From assembly GCA_964036195.1 (NCBI GenBank), contig OZ038456.1, positions 24,529,792 through 24,593,791 on the forward strand: a stretch of DNA of 64,000 nucleotides. The letters run 5' to 3'. The stretch is from Sphaerolaimus hirsutus (Eukaryota; Nematoda; Chromadorea; Monhysterida; Sphaerolaimidae). A model generated the notes under the pieces. It was given only the letters and a program-made list of their open reading frames with translations, was not told the DNA's origin and searched no databases. The translations under genes and the position numbers were made by a program. Position 1 is the first letter of the stretch; every line of letters begins with the position of its first letter. Below, in pieces: positions 1 to 9,689 of the stretch.

Positions 1-1
1 C

Positions 2-538
2 TCCCGCTCGCGTTGCGCCAGAGTCGTGGTGGCCAATGTGGAGACCTTGTTGTGGTCTGACTTCTTCCACATTTTCTTTTCGTATGAATTCGCTTCGGCT
101 GGTCTTTACCAGTACCACGCAGAAAAAATCTGGGGATCCAGGATATGGACCTGGTCGCCCGACTGGAGACCACAGGCCCACTGCCCTGAGCACCAGTACG
201 ACGATGACGACGAAGCCGCCCAGACCGAGCTCGCCCAACCGGACGTCAATATGGACGAGCCCGTGGACGTACAAAACGCGCCCCAGCCGGCGGACGAGCC
301 GCTGCCGTACGACCCCACGGACGAGGTCGAGGACATCGCCAGCACCTCCGATGGCGATGGCGACGACGCCACGTTCTCCGCACCGGAAGAGGAGGCGCCG
401 CTAGCCCCCGACGGCGACATCGAGCCCGATGAGCCCGTGGCGGTCGCCGCGCCGGCGCCGGCTAAAGAGGACGACATGCAGCCCGAGGTTGCTGCCGAAG
501 AAGACGTGCCGATGGAGGGCACCGACGAGGGAGTTTGA
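2..538 (+). pseudogene. Helicase ORF3 3' end carried inside the left LTR
   Basis: The reading frame is the same as codons 1157-1334 of the helicase gene at 12664-16668, with the stop at 536-538. It begins within helicase motif VI (the Arg-rich SRSRCAR segment) and runs into the Asp/Glu/Pro-rich acidic tail. It exists here only because the terminal repeat includes the end of that gene. Whether more helicase sequence lies to the left cannot be seen. Without the ATPase motifs this copy cannot encode a working helicase unless the repeat contains the whole gene. Confidence 0.85.
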
Positions 539-2699
539 GTAAACTCAGGACATTTTTGTTTTGCAAGTTTTTTGAAAGTTTTTGGAAACTAATAACGTAA
601 TGGAAACTATAATCAACAGTGAAACAAACAAAACAATTAACCAAGTATCTCGAAATCACACACCAAATAGTTTCCAAGACGTTCGCTGCGGCACCGAATG
701 GCCGCATTTTGTCCCCCCGAATTGACGAACGTAACCGCCGCCCCCAGTTGACCGTCCAAAATTGGCACTTTTCTGAATAAAAAACAAAGTTTTTTTGCAA
801 ATTTGAAAAGAGCAGAATATTTTTGAAAATGGAAATACCTCCAGAACCCAATTGGCAATTCCATTATAAAGTCACGATTGCAAAAGGCAGGGCAGTTGAT
901 TAACTCCCATACCGTTCTCAGCTTATTATTGCATTTCTGTAGTTGCCAGCCACGTTCGGAATTTGATTTTCGACTGTGAAATACACGCAAGCCATTTTGC
1001 ATGCAAACAACCACTTTTTGAAAATTTCGAAAAGATGAACAACTTTTATATTTAACGAAAAATTTTGTGCATGCAATCGTAAAAATAATCACCGGTCACA
1101 CCTCAATAGTTTAGCCAGGAGGTAAACCGCAATGGCTGGTGGGTTGTAAGAGCGTTTTTACGATGGGAAAAACACCACCCCACAAAATTTTAGACAAACA
1201 AATGCAATAATAATTCACGGAACGTAAACTACTATGTATTTTGTAAACTAAATTTGGGCAAACTTTCTCAGACATTACGGCGGCTTTTCGACGGCAACGG
1301 GGACTGCATGGCATGCACAGCCCTGCAGTGGGCTGCGCAGTACCCCGTCAGAGCACTGCATCGCAAGATCGACGCCGCTACATGGGCTGACCGAGTTCGC
1401 CATGTTTTATAGTGGTTGTAGTGCTCTGCACAATTTCGTTTCCTTACCCCCCAATTTTAATTACTATTTTCGTGCGCCAAATCTATTTAAGTCAATTTAG
1501 CTAGGTTATGTCTAACTTAGGTGTAACTGCATTCCACATGGCATAAGGTGAGAGGGGAATTTCACATTTTTCACTTTGAAATGCCGCGGCGCGGCGTGTG
1601 GCCGCCTTTGGGCTCGCCGGCACACTGTTGTGACTCTCTGGGCGGTCTAAAGCACATTCTACCCTTTACTTACCTGTGGGCAGAGGCGGAGACTGACGGC
1701 TGATAGGTAGGTGGCGACCGGAAGCCAGGAACAATGAATCTCACTCAAAAAATACAAAAGCACTGTTCCGCGTTCCTCCCCATGTTGACTAGATTGTCGT
1801 GCGTCATCTAGTATCGGTGGGTGGTAGGAACAGCTTCTGATAACGCCCCAAGTGACAAGTCGCAGTCCAAAAAATACTTTTCCGCCGCCCTAGCATAAAT
1901 ATCTCCTCGCGCTCGGAAGGGTGTGGCCATCGGGCTGAAACCTTTCTCACGGGCGCTAGCTGACCGGATAGTCACAATAGTGGGTCGCGGGACTGGAGGT
2001 GATAAGCACTCCGCGCCCGCGAGCATTCTCTAGCTACCGTAATTAATGAATACAAAACCCCCAAGCAAAGTTTCCATGTGACATGTAGAAACTATTGTAC
2101 AGATCGTTTCATGCCAATGCCTTTCATTCCCACGAGCTTAATTAATCGTTCTGTATCTTAATTAATTATCATTAGTTGTAAGCTTGTGTTTGCTGTCTAA
2201 TTATTGATTAACTTAAATTGCTGTGTTGGATTATGATGCCGTAATTGCCTTTGTACATACTTTGTTCACTCCGTTTTTGTAAGAATGCGTTGCACTGCAT
2301 TGTTATTTGTTTTGGGTCGCTTTATATTAAGTAGGGATTTATAGGTAATTATGGAAGTGAGTAATTGTTGCACCGAATAAGCTTGTAACTTATAGGCTTA
2401 GCCCCATGTCGCATGAAGCTTTTTAATTACTTTTGTTAGCTGATATTAATTAGTACTCTTTTTATAAGCAGTTGCGTTACGTACGATTTTACTAAGTGCT
2501 TACATCAGAGCTTATGTGATTTGAAAGTGATTTTGTAATTTCGCAATGTTATGTCTTTTTTAGCTTTTCATTCAAGTCGATTATGGTAGTCTTGATCGCC
2601 TTATAAGTAGCTGAAATTGTTTTTTCCTTCAACTTCGTCGATGCGACGTAAGCCAATTTTGCTTCTACTCTGCCGCTACTGTTCTTCCATCGCCCAAAA

Positions 2700-2705
2700 A
2701 ATAAA
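2700..2705 (+). promoter_or_regulatory. Polyadenylation signal in left LTR
   Basis: AATAAA lies in the last 400 bases of the repeat, with the identical copy at 18831-18836. In the right LTR it would serve element transcripts. The signal hexamer is seen; its use is inferred. Confidence 0.5.
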
Positions 2706-3076
2706 CTCTCTTCTCAACCCGACTTGGACCCCTTTTTGTATTGGCACTAAGTACTAACTTTTTCCCTTAGTTAGCTAATTAACAACTGCTCTAATTACTG
2801 CGCTGCTTATGCTGAGTGTAAGTGCTGTGCGTGCTGCGGGAAACGGAACAGCGTGAGCCACCGAGTGGTTCATCGCACGTTCTGAAAAAGCCTACCGTCT
2901 TCGGACACGTTTCCTTAAAATTTACAACACGCATTTATAATCTGGACCTCCGGGCCCAGTGCAGTGCACTGCAGCGGCAAGCGGCCGGTGAAGTGGGAAT
3001 AGAGGGAAAAGTGCGGTAAAAAACCTCGTGAATCGTGTAATCGAAAAACAGCTGAATACACGGATTCATGACAACT

Positions 3077-3086
3077 TGGTAGCAGA
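3077..3086 (+). promoter_or_regulatory. Primer binding site, initiator tRNA-Met type
   Basis: TGGTAGCAGA starts three bases after the LTR end. It is complementary to the 3' ten bases of metazoan initiator tRNA-Met including CCA, after which the match stops. This fixes the element's orientation (+) and the 3' edge of the left LTR. The site would prime minus-strand DNA synthesis. Confidence 0.8.
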
Positions 3087-3182
3087 CGCGAGTGGTTAGC
3101 TTAATTCACTTCAGTGAACGGTGCGGCGCCTGATCAACGCCAAGCCGTTAAGTGATAAGTAACAAACGATCTGTCGCGCCGG

Positions 3183-6100
3183 GTGGAAACGCTGCGGTCA
3201 GGAGGGCCAGCGTCGATCCCAGGGTCAGTTGAGGAAGTGTGGAGAGCTGCAGAACAGCTACAGAAGCGCACGCGCCGAGAAGCGGCGTTGCGCAGGGCAC
3301 AGCAGACTGCGGACGCGCAGGACGCTGAGGTTGAACAGGTAAGAGTTGAAGCAGGTGCGCAGGAAGCGGAAGCGGAAGCCGAGCGCGCACAGGAAGCAGC
3401 GACTTGGACCAGACGCACAGAGGATAGCACTCCCGTCGTCCGGCCAGTGCTGCAATTTGGAATTGCACGTGCAGGAACAGGCGGCAGCCGTTGGGATACG
3501 CCGGCTTGCGCGCCAGGTGCGCTACCGACTGGGGCGGCTCGACGAGCGTCCAGTGGAGGCACAGAAACAGAACGCCCACCAGATAGTCCGCTCCTGCGAC
3601 CCGACAGGCCAGTAAGTGCTGAGCCCGGGCGAGAGCAGCGGAAATCAAGTAAGTGGGGTTTATTTCGACGACCGTGGGGAAAAAGCGGCCGTAGCTCCCC
3701 GGTGTCGACAGGGTCTGGATCACAGGCTGATTCAGCAGGGTACGCTGGTGAAGACGAGCCCGTGAGTTCGTCTGCATACCAGCGTAGAAGTGGTGAGACT
3801 TCCGTAAATCTAATTGACACCCCAGTAGCGATCCCAGATATAAATATTGAATTTCCCTCGTTAGCCGAAGAGCTCGAAGAGGCGGAAAATTCATTGGGGG
3901 AGCTTCAATTAAGTGCCCCGCGAAGCTCATCCACACCACGCGAGCTTGCGTCCGCGCAAGGCTCGATTGAAAGCTGTGTCTCTTCGAATAGAGCACGGCG
4001 CAGAATCGTAGGACCGTCTCCCATAAATCAAAGTAGAATGACCAGCACCCCACCCCCAGGTTCGAGTGTGACGACCGCGCCGGCCACGCTCACAACGGTG
4101 ACGACCACCCCGGCGGCGGCCAACCAAGTGACGCCGGGCCAGATCCTGACGGCGGCGACCGCGGCGGACCCGGGCAGGGAAACCACTGGGTACACTAGAG
4201 AAGGTTGGACCTTCCCGGGCATGATACAGCTATTGCACCAGTGGTCTGGGGAACTTAACCGCGCGGGACCAGCGGCGATTTCAGTCAATGCTTCCACAGC
4301 AGATAAAAATAAGCTACAGGCCATTAGGCTAGGTTTAAGTATGTACACCAGCGTAGGTAACCCCAGCGCGCTGGAGCAGGCCACTACTCAATTTTTGGCA
4401 TTTTGTTCTAACAGGGGATTAATTCCACCCATAGCATCGGCAGCTAATGCTACCTTGGGCGCAGGAACGGCCCCTGGGAACACAACCGCGCAGACTGTGC
4501 CCCCGCCGGCGAGTGTAAGCGGATCAGCGGGCGGCAGTGGAGCGGCACCTGCGCCTGCAAACGCTACGGCTCAACCAGCTACCAGTGTAATCAATTTGGC
4601 GGGACAGCCGGGTCCCTCCTCCCCAGGATCGTCAGGATCGCTCTCACCTGCACCTAATCCTACGGATCCAGACTATCTGGCGCAGCACCAGGTGCCGCAC
4701 GGCACGGCCGCTACGCTGACCGCCCTGGCTACGCAGTGCGATGCATTCACTGGAAGGGCTGACAAGAGTTTCAAGGATTGGAGACGTAAGTGGGATATTT
4801 TGTGTGATGCGCTAGGTGTTTCAATGCGCTCTAGGCAAAAGTTGCTGCCTATCTTTTTACAAAAGAATGCCAATTCTATCTTTGTAGCTAGAAGGCGGGA
4901 ACTGCGCGCGCTCGATTACAAAGCCATGATGGATCGTTTGGAAGAATTGTTTGCAAACCCAAACGCCCAGCATCATGCACAGCGCGAGTTTATTGAGTCA
5001 ACTCAAAGTCCCACTGAGTCTGTGCTGGACTGGGCAACTAGATTGGAACGTGCAGTAAAGCGCGCCTATCCAATGCTGCATTCCGCCCAAAGGGAAGGCA
5101 TGTGCATCACTAAGTTTCACCAGGGGTTGGACAAGGACATTAGGCGCAACCTGGCGGTGCACGCCAATATAAGCTGGAAGGAATTAGTTGATAATGCGCG
5201 CATGCAAGAAAGCTACAAAAACCTTGAAACCGTTCAGAAGGAACATGCGAAGTCGGCCAGCGAGATCGTCGCCGAGACGTCGAACCAGGTCATGGAGCGC
5301 ATTATGGCCATGAACCTGCACCCCTCGGTCCAGTCGATGGAGGCAGAGGGTGCCGAGAATGCGAAGCTCAAGGCCAAGGAACGGGCGCTCGACGAACGAC
5401 AGAAAAAACTCGACGCCCAGGAAGCTAAGATGATGGGCGCACCGCGCCCGAGGCGTGAGTTACCGCCCAAAAGGTTTGAAAATGGATGTTGGGAATGTGG
5501 ATCTCCTGATCACTTTCGCTACCAGTGTCCAAATAAGCCCCCTCCCGAGCCATCTGCCGGCAACGATAGCAATCAGCGTGGCCGCGGAGGCGACTTTCGT
5601 GCGCGCGGTAGAGGTGGCGGCCGAGGGCGAGGCCGTGGACAGGGAGGACAATATCCACAAAACTTTGGGTATCCAGGTGGATGGGTACCGATGCAATTAA
5701 GTCAACCTATGACCATGCCTTCCTCGCAGATGATGCAGCCTGTGTACGTCCAGAGCCAGCAGCCCGCGGCAATCGGATGGCACCCACAGCCACAACCGGC
5801 ACAACGGCCGTTGGAATCGCAGCAAGGTCAGAGCAGCAGCGTGCCGCTGTTGAACCCGACGACAGTGACACAGGTGGGTGAATGCACTTACAAGGCCGTG
5901 ACCGAGTCATCGCCGTCTTATGCTAGAATTCTCTTCCATCATGACCAACTATTGACATTGCAAGGGCTGGAACCGGAAGCCCCTGACGAGGAGGAGATGG
6001 AGGAGCAACCTGTAGCTAGCCTTCAGTGTAAAATGCACGCGCTTATGGTAGATAGGGAACAGTGGATTAGCCACTGGGCGTATCAACGCGAAGCCACGTC

Positions 6101-9100
6101 AATCCTATTTCGTACCAGTTGGTTAGATTATCTGCGGCGCACTGCAATGCATGATCTGAAGGATGAAGATTGCGTGGTGCTCCCAGACTGTTGCCCGCAT
6201 GACGACCACAATGACACGCTTACTAGAATCGAGTGGAGGGTTTTGCGTGACGCCCCATTAGACCCATTCCTAAATGAGCCCCCTGTGATTTTGTCCCCGC
6301 GTACGTTTTCGAGCACATGCGTTGATAAAATGGCCGAATTTAGAGACAAAACGTCCGCAGTGCCTCGCCAGCGAGCGTATTCTGAGCCACCGTATAATAA
6401 TCAAGTCTTTGGCGCTTTGTTTACAGTGTTCACCGTCGCCGTGGTGATGGCGTGCTTGAGCTTGATGCCTCTGGCGGTGGCCACGACGATGCCGGACACG
6501 CCACTGCTGTGCAGCGACCTGACCGATCATTACGACTTGTACACCTACCCCGACCTGCCTAACTGCACCGCGTTAGTCGACTCTGCTGTGTCGTTGACTA
6601 AACCGGTTCCCCTGAAACTTACTATTTACAAACGCAATATGGTAGAGTATCGTGCCACTGCGTATCGATGTGTAGCGGCCACGCGGTCGGCTCATACATA
6701 CCAGAACTTCTGGGGTGACGTCACTTTGGAACATTTTGACTCGCAGCCGCGTGCGGTAGATCCCTCGGAGTGTGAGAGCATGATGAAGTACCATAAGTGC
6801 AACGACGGCGCGCTTCAGCCAGTGGACGAGCTGAGCAACGCATGGGACACCCAATACCCGACAAACGTGAGTTACTCGGGGCACGGGCTGTACTGTTGCA
6901 GCTGGTTAATTACCAAGACCCCGCAGTGTGGGTTGTTTAAGGGAGATGTACGCATGCGCTACGGCGCCAAGGTTATGCAAAGTACGTTAGGAGAAGTGTC
7001 AAAGTGTAATTACGAGGAGGGCACCTGTACCCTACCCGACGGTAGCCAATTAGTCTGGAAACCAAACCCCAAGGCTGAATGCCCCTATGAGAAATGGCAA
7101 GAAATAGCTGGGTTAATTAGACAAGATATTTGGCTCGCGCGTGATCACACTTTGGCATTGTCATTTCGAGCAAAAGAAGAAATCATTTCATGTGGTGAAA
7201 AGCTATGGAAATCAGACCAGGATATTGTTGTGGCACCGTTCGAAATCCCCCCAATTAGGTATGTGCGGGAGAAGCGTCGCGCAGCACGCCCCGGATTTGG
7301 CGTAGTGGACACCGGTCACTTGGCCGCAGCGATGCAAGCGGTGTACGAGACATCTGAGCAAACTATGCGTGCACAGGCCGTGTCTACTTGTAGGCATGTG
7401 CAACATTTTCAGGAACTTCTCCGCCTAGCTATGACCGAGCACCCGACGACCACGGCGCGCTGGTACATGCGCGACAATGAGATATTGGCCAAGGCGGCGC
7501 CAGACGGATTTCTAGTGCATAAGTGCTTTGCGGTAAAGACTTATCAGTTGGGCACCGAAACAGGTAAAGGCGCGTGCCACGCTACGGTCCCAATACGAAT
7601 GAAATTACATGGACAGAATGTGACCCTACATTTGGATACAATTACAAATGCCCTTCTGTTCCAGCCGGTTATGGGAACGTGCACAAATCGCCGCAACCGT
7701 GTGTTGAAACTGCATGGGCAGTGGTATAAGTACTTACCTGAGAAAGGCGCCCTGGAACATATCCCCGTTTACAACACCCACAGTTTCCCACACAGGTGGC
7801 AACTCGAACGACCGACGGACGTGCACCATCAGATCTTTGCCGCAACGACAATGTACAATTTGTCTGAACTGCTGCCGACCACCACGCTGAACGACGTGTG
7901 GCACTCATACGCGATTGTGCGGCGCGTGCATGGAATGCCGACGCATGCGGTTGATGGCAGTTTACAATCGCATCGATTAATGGCCAGGTCAATGGTAAGC
8001 GTGGGATTTTGGGATTTTGACGCCTTAAGGTCATGGCTGCAGATATGGATTTACCTGGTGTGCGCCATAGTGACTTGCCAGTATTTATTAGCAGCTCTGT
8101 TAGCCGCCGCGCCCCCGGCAGCTACGACGCTAATTGAACGGGCGCGCCGACGACTGCGACGGGAGTCGAGGCCGCTAATTACCAGACACAGAGACGCAGG
8201 TAAGCGTAGCTTTATGAAAAGCTATGACGGCCGATTGACCGTGTTGAATCCGACAACAGATGCGTCCGAGCGCGCATCAGATGACACGGTAACGGTACAG
8301 ATGTTTCCATCAATTGAATATAATCACCAATTAGAAATGGCGGAAATTTCCATGAGCCCATCGGTGGATAGAATCAGAATGATTACGCTATCAAAAGATG
8401 AACAGGAAAATATAAAGTCTGTCGTCGCGAGGCGGAACGGGCCTGTGCATGTCTACTACAGTCCTGCAGTGCCCGTGTGCATGGACGGCATCATGTACCA
8501 CCGATGTTTGCTGGACACCGGCGCCATGCGCTCGTTATGCAGCAGAGACGTGTTCCAGGAGCATCGACATGGACATGACGCCGTTGAAGAAACTTCTCCC
8601 ATTTCTCACATGCGATGCGCTGCGGATTCCAAGCTAATGATAATTGGTCAGTTGGAAATGCCCATTGATATAGGGGGACACACGTTTCGTGTTGTTTTTC
8701 AAGCCATCGATGGGCTGGTTGACAATTTAATTTTGGGCGCGGACGTGCTGCGGCACATGATAATTGATATGCCCGCGCGCCTCTTAAAAATCCCCTCAGT
8801 AGGCGTCAGCATCCCTTTTGATAACCACAAGCCGGACGTGCAGATTCGGGCAGTGTTTGCATTAGTCACAGCGGCTACCGAAATCAAGGCAAGGCATGAA
8901 GCAATGGTGCCGGTGCGCCTATCAGCTCCAGTTAGCTACCGCACATTTACGGTCACTGGGCTGGAATCCGTAAACTTGAAGGATGGGGTGGTCGCCGCAT
9001 CTGCAGCATATGAAACAAGTGACGAGGTGTTTCTAATGAGGGTCGCAAACGTGCGTGATCAACCGATTACCTTGCAGATGGAACAAAAAATCGGCTTGGT

Positions 9101-9689
9101 TGAGCCCGTCGATTGTGTCCTGAAAGTCAAAGCCGGCGACCCCCCGGAGGAATGGATACGGCAGTGCCGCGCCAACGAAGCAACAGAGCCGGTATCTTCA
9201 AGCGTTCCAGAGAAGGTAATTGAAGACCAATTAGGTGAGCCATTGCATGTGAAATGTCCAGATGGACACGAAATGGAATTTTCTGTGCCCCAAACATTGT
9301 CGGAAAATGAGCGCAAGGAACTTGCAGCCGTACTTTTGAAGCACAAAGGCGCTTTTGCGAGACATAAGTACGACATAGGGTACAGCGAATTAGTCGATTA
9401 TCGACTGCAATTGACCGATCGAAAACCGATTGCGTGCCGCATGTATCGGTTGAGCCTGGATGACCAACAATACTTGGAAAAGCACCTGCGCTGTCTAATT
9501 GAACACGACATAATTGAGACAAGCACAAGCCCATACTGCGCTCCCACATTAGTTGTTTCTAAACCTGATGGTTCTAAACGCATGGTCATTGATTACAGGC
9601 GATTAAATTTGGTTTTGCATGCGCCGCAATTTCCATTGCCGAGGCTGGATGACACCGTGGATGCACTCAGCAACTGCAAGTTTTTTTAG
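3183..9689 (+). CDS. Gag - Env-like glycoprotein - protease - N-terminal RT polyprotein
   Basis: Numbering is from the GTG at 3183 (frame open from 3159). Residues 1-60 are charged and helix-prone. About 500-760 form a Gag capsid-like region, followed by a CX2CX4HX4C zinc knuckle (C769, C772, H777, C782) and an RG-rich patch near 800-835. A hydrophobic signal or membrane segment lies at about 1075-1101, then a Cys-rich ectodomain with NxS/T sites. A furin-like REKR is at 1362-1365, with a Gly/Ala-rich hydrophobic stretch after it. A second membrane helix is near 1618-1642, with an Arg-rich tail. The aspartic protease DTGA is at D1778, its partner ILGAD near 1855. RT starts near 2070. The frame ends at TAG 9687-9689 inside RT. 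The first in-frame ATG is at 4038 (codon 286). Glycoprotein ancestry is unresolved; the Cys pattern hints at a virus-derived glycoprotein (inference). Confidence 0.85.
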   Translation: METLRSGGPASIPGSVEEVWRAAEQLQKRTRREAALRRAQQTADAQDAEVEQVRVEAGAQEAEAEAERAQEAATWTRRTEDSTPVVRPVLQFGIARAGTGGSRWDTPACAPGALPTGAARRASSGGTETERPPDSPLLRPDRPVSAEPGREQRKSSKWGLFRRPWGKSGRSSPVSTGSGSQADSAGYAGEDEPVSSSAYQRRSGETSVNLIDTPVAIPDINIEFPSLAEELEEAENSLGELQLSAPRSSSTPRELASAQGSIESCVSSNRARRRIVGPSPINQSRMTSTPPPGSSVTTAPATLTTVTTTPAAANQVTPGQILTAATAADPGRETTGYTREGWTFPGMIQLLHQWSGELNRAGPAAISVNASTADKNKLQAIRLGLSMYTSVGNPSALEQATTQFLAFCSNRGLIPPIASAANATLGAGTAPGNTTAQTVPPPASVSGSAGGSGAAPAPANATAQPATSVINLAGQPGPSSPGSSGSLSPAPNPTDPDYLAQHQVPHGTAATLTALATQCDAFTGRADKSFKDWRRKWDILCDALGVSMRSRQKLLPIFLQKNANSIFVARRRELRALDYKAMMDRLEELFANPNAQHHAQREFIESTQSPTESVLDWATRLERAVKRAYPMLHSAQREGMCITKFHQGLDKDIRRNLAVHANISWKELVDNARMQESYKNLETVQKEHAKSASEIVAETSNQVMERIMAMNLHPSVQSMEAEGAENAKLKAKERALDERQKKLDAQEAKMMGAPRPRRELPPKRFENGCWECGSPDHFRYQCPNKPPPEPSAGNDSNQRGRGGDFRARGRGGGRGRGRGQGGQYPQNFGYPGGWVPMQLSQPMTMPSSQMMQPVYVQSQQPAAIGWHPQPQPAQRPLESQQGQSSSVPLLNPTTVTQVGECTYKAVTESSPSYARILFHHDQLLTLQGLEPEAPDEEEMEEQPVASLQCKMHALMVDREQWISHWAYQREATSILFRTSWLDYLRRTAMHDLKDEDCVVLPDCCPHDDHNDTLTRIEWRVLRDAPLDPFLNEPPVILSPRTFSSTCVDKMAEFRDKTSAVPRQRAYSEPPYNNQVFGALFTVFTVAVVMACLSLMPLAVATTMPDTPLLCSDLTDHYDLYTYPDLPNCTALVDSAVSLTKPVPLKLTIYKRNMVEYRATAYRCVAATRSAHTYQNFWGDVTLEHFDSQPRAVDPSECESMMKYHKCNDGALQPVDELSNAWDTQYPTNVSYSGHGLYCCSWLITKTPQCGLFKGDVRMRYGAKVMQSTLGEVSKCNYEEGTCTLPDGSQLVWKPNPKAECPYEKWQEIAGLIRQDIWLARDHTLALSFRAKEEIISCGEKLWKSDQDIVVAPFEIPPIRYVREKRRAARPGFGVVDTGHLAAAMQAVYETSEQTMRAQAVSTCRHVQHFQELLRLAMTEHPTTTARWYMRDNEILAKAAPDGFLVHKCFAVKTYQLGTETGKGACHATVPIRMKLHGQNVTLHLDTITNALLFQPVMGTCTNRRNRVLKLHGQWYKYLPEKGALEHIPVYNTHSFPHRWQLERPTDVHHQIFAATTMYNLSELLPTTTLNDVWHSYAIVRRVHGMPTHAVDGSLQSHRLMARSMVSVGFWDFDALRSWLQIWIYLVCAIVTCQYLLAALLAAAPPAATTLIERARRRLRRESRPLITRHRDAGKRSFMKSYDGRLTVLNPTTDASERASDDTVTVQMFPSIEYNHQLEMAEISMSPSVDRIRMITLSKDEQENIKSVVARRNGPVHVYYSPAVPVCMDGIMYHRCLLDTGAMRSLCSRDVFQEHRHGHDAVEETSPISHMRCAADSKLMIIGQLEMPIDIGGHTFRVVFQAIDGLVDNLILGADVLRHMIIDMPARLLKIPSVGVSIPFDNHKPDVQIRAVFALVTAATEIKARHEAMVPVRLSAPVSYRTFTVTGLESVNLKDGVVAASAAYETSDEVFLMRVANVRDQPITLQMEQKIGLVEPVDCVLKVKAGDPPEEWIRQCRANEATEPVSSSVPEKVIEDQLGEPLHVKCPDGHEMEFSVPQTLSENERKELAAVLLKHKGAFARHKYDIGYSELVDYRLQLTDRKPIACRMYRLSLDDQQYLEKHLRCLIEHDIIETSTSPYCAPTLVVSKPDGSKRMVIDYRRLNLVLHAPQFPLPRLDDTVDALSNCKFF

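Larger units (their letters stand above)
1..3073 (+). repeat. Left terminal repeat (LTR) of the gypsy element, 5' end outside window
   Basis: This stretch is repeated almost perfectly at 16131-19204. The copies differ by two substitutions (820 versus 16950; 878 versus 17008) and one extra T near 17086. The shared sequence ends in gaca at 3073, and a primer binding site follows after three bases, as expected for an LTR 3' end. An AATAAA signal lies at 2700-2705. The repeat is already running at base 1, so it is at least 3.07 kb and its true 5' end is not visible. Bases 2-538 are coding, being the 3' part of the helicase frame. From 539 to 3073 I see no convincing gene, only AT-rich U3/R/U5-like sequence. 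Confidence 0.9.

Noticed and set aside
106-522. Ser/Ala-rich protein on the - strand
   Set aside because: It is the reverse shadow of the acidic GC-rich helicase tail.
2822-3019. Small ORF in the LTR U5 region
   Set aside because: It is present in both LTRs simply because they are duplicates, and the solo LTR does not keep the frame convincingly.
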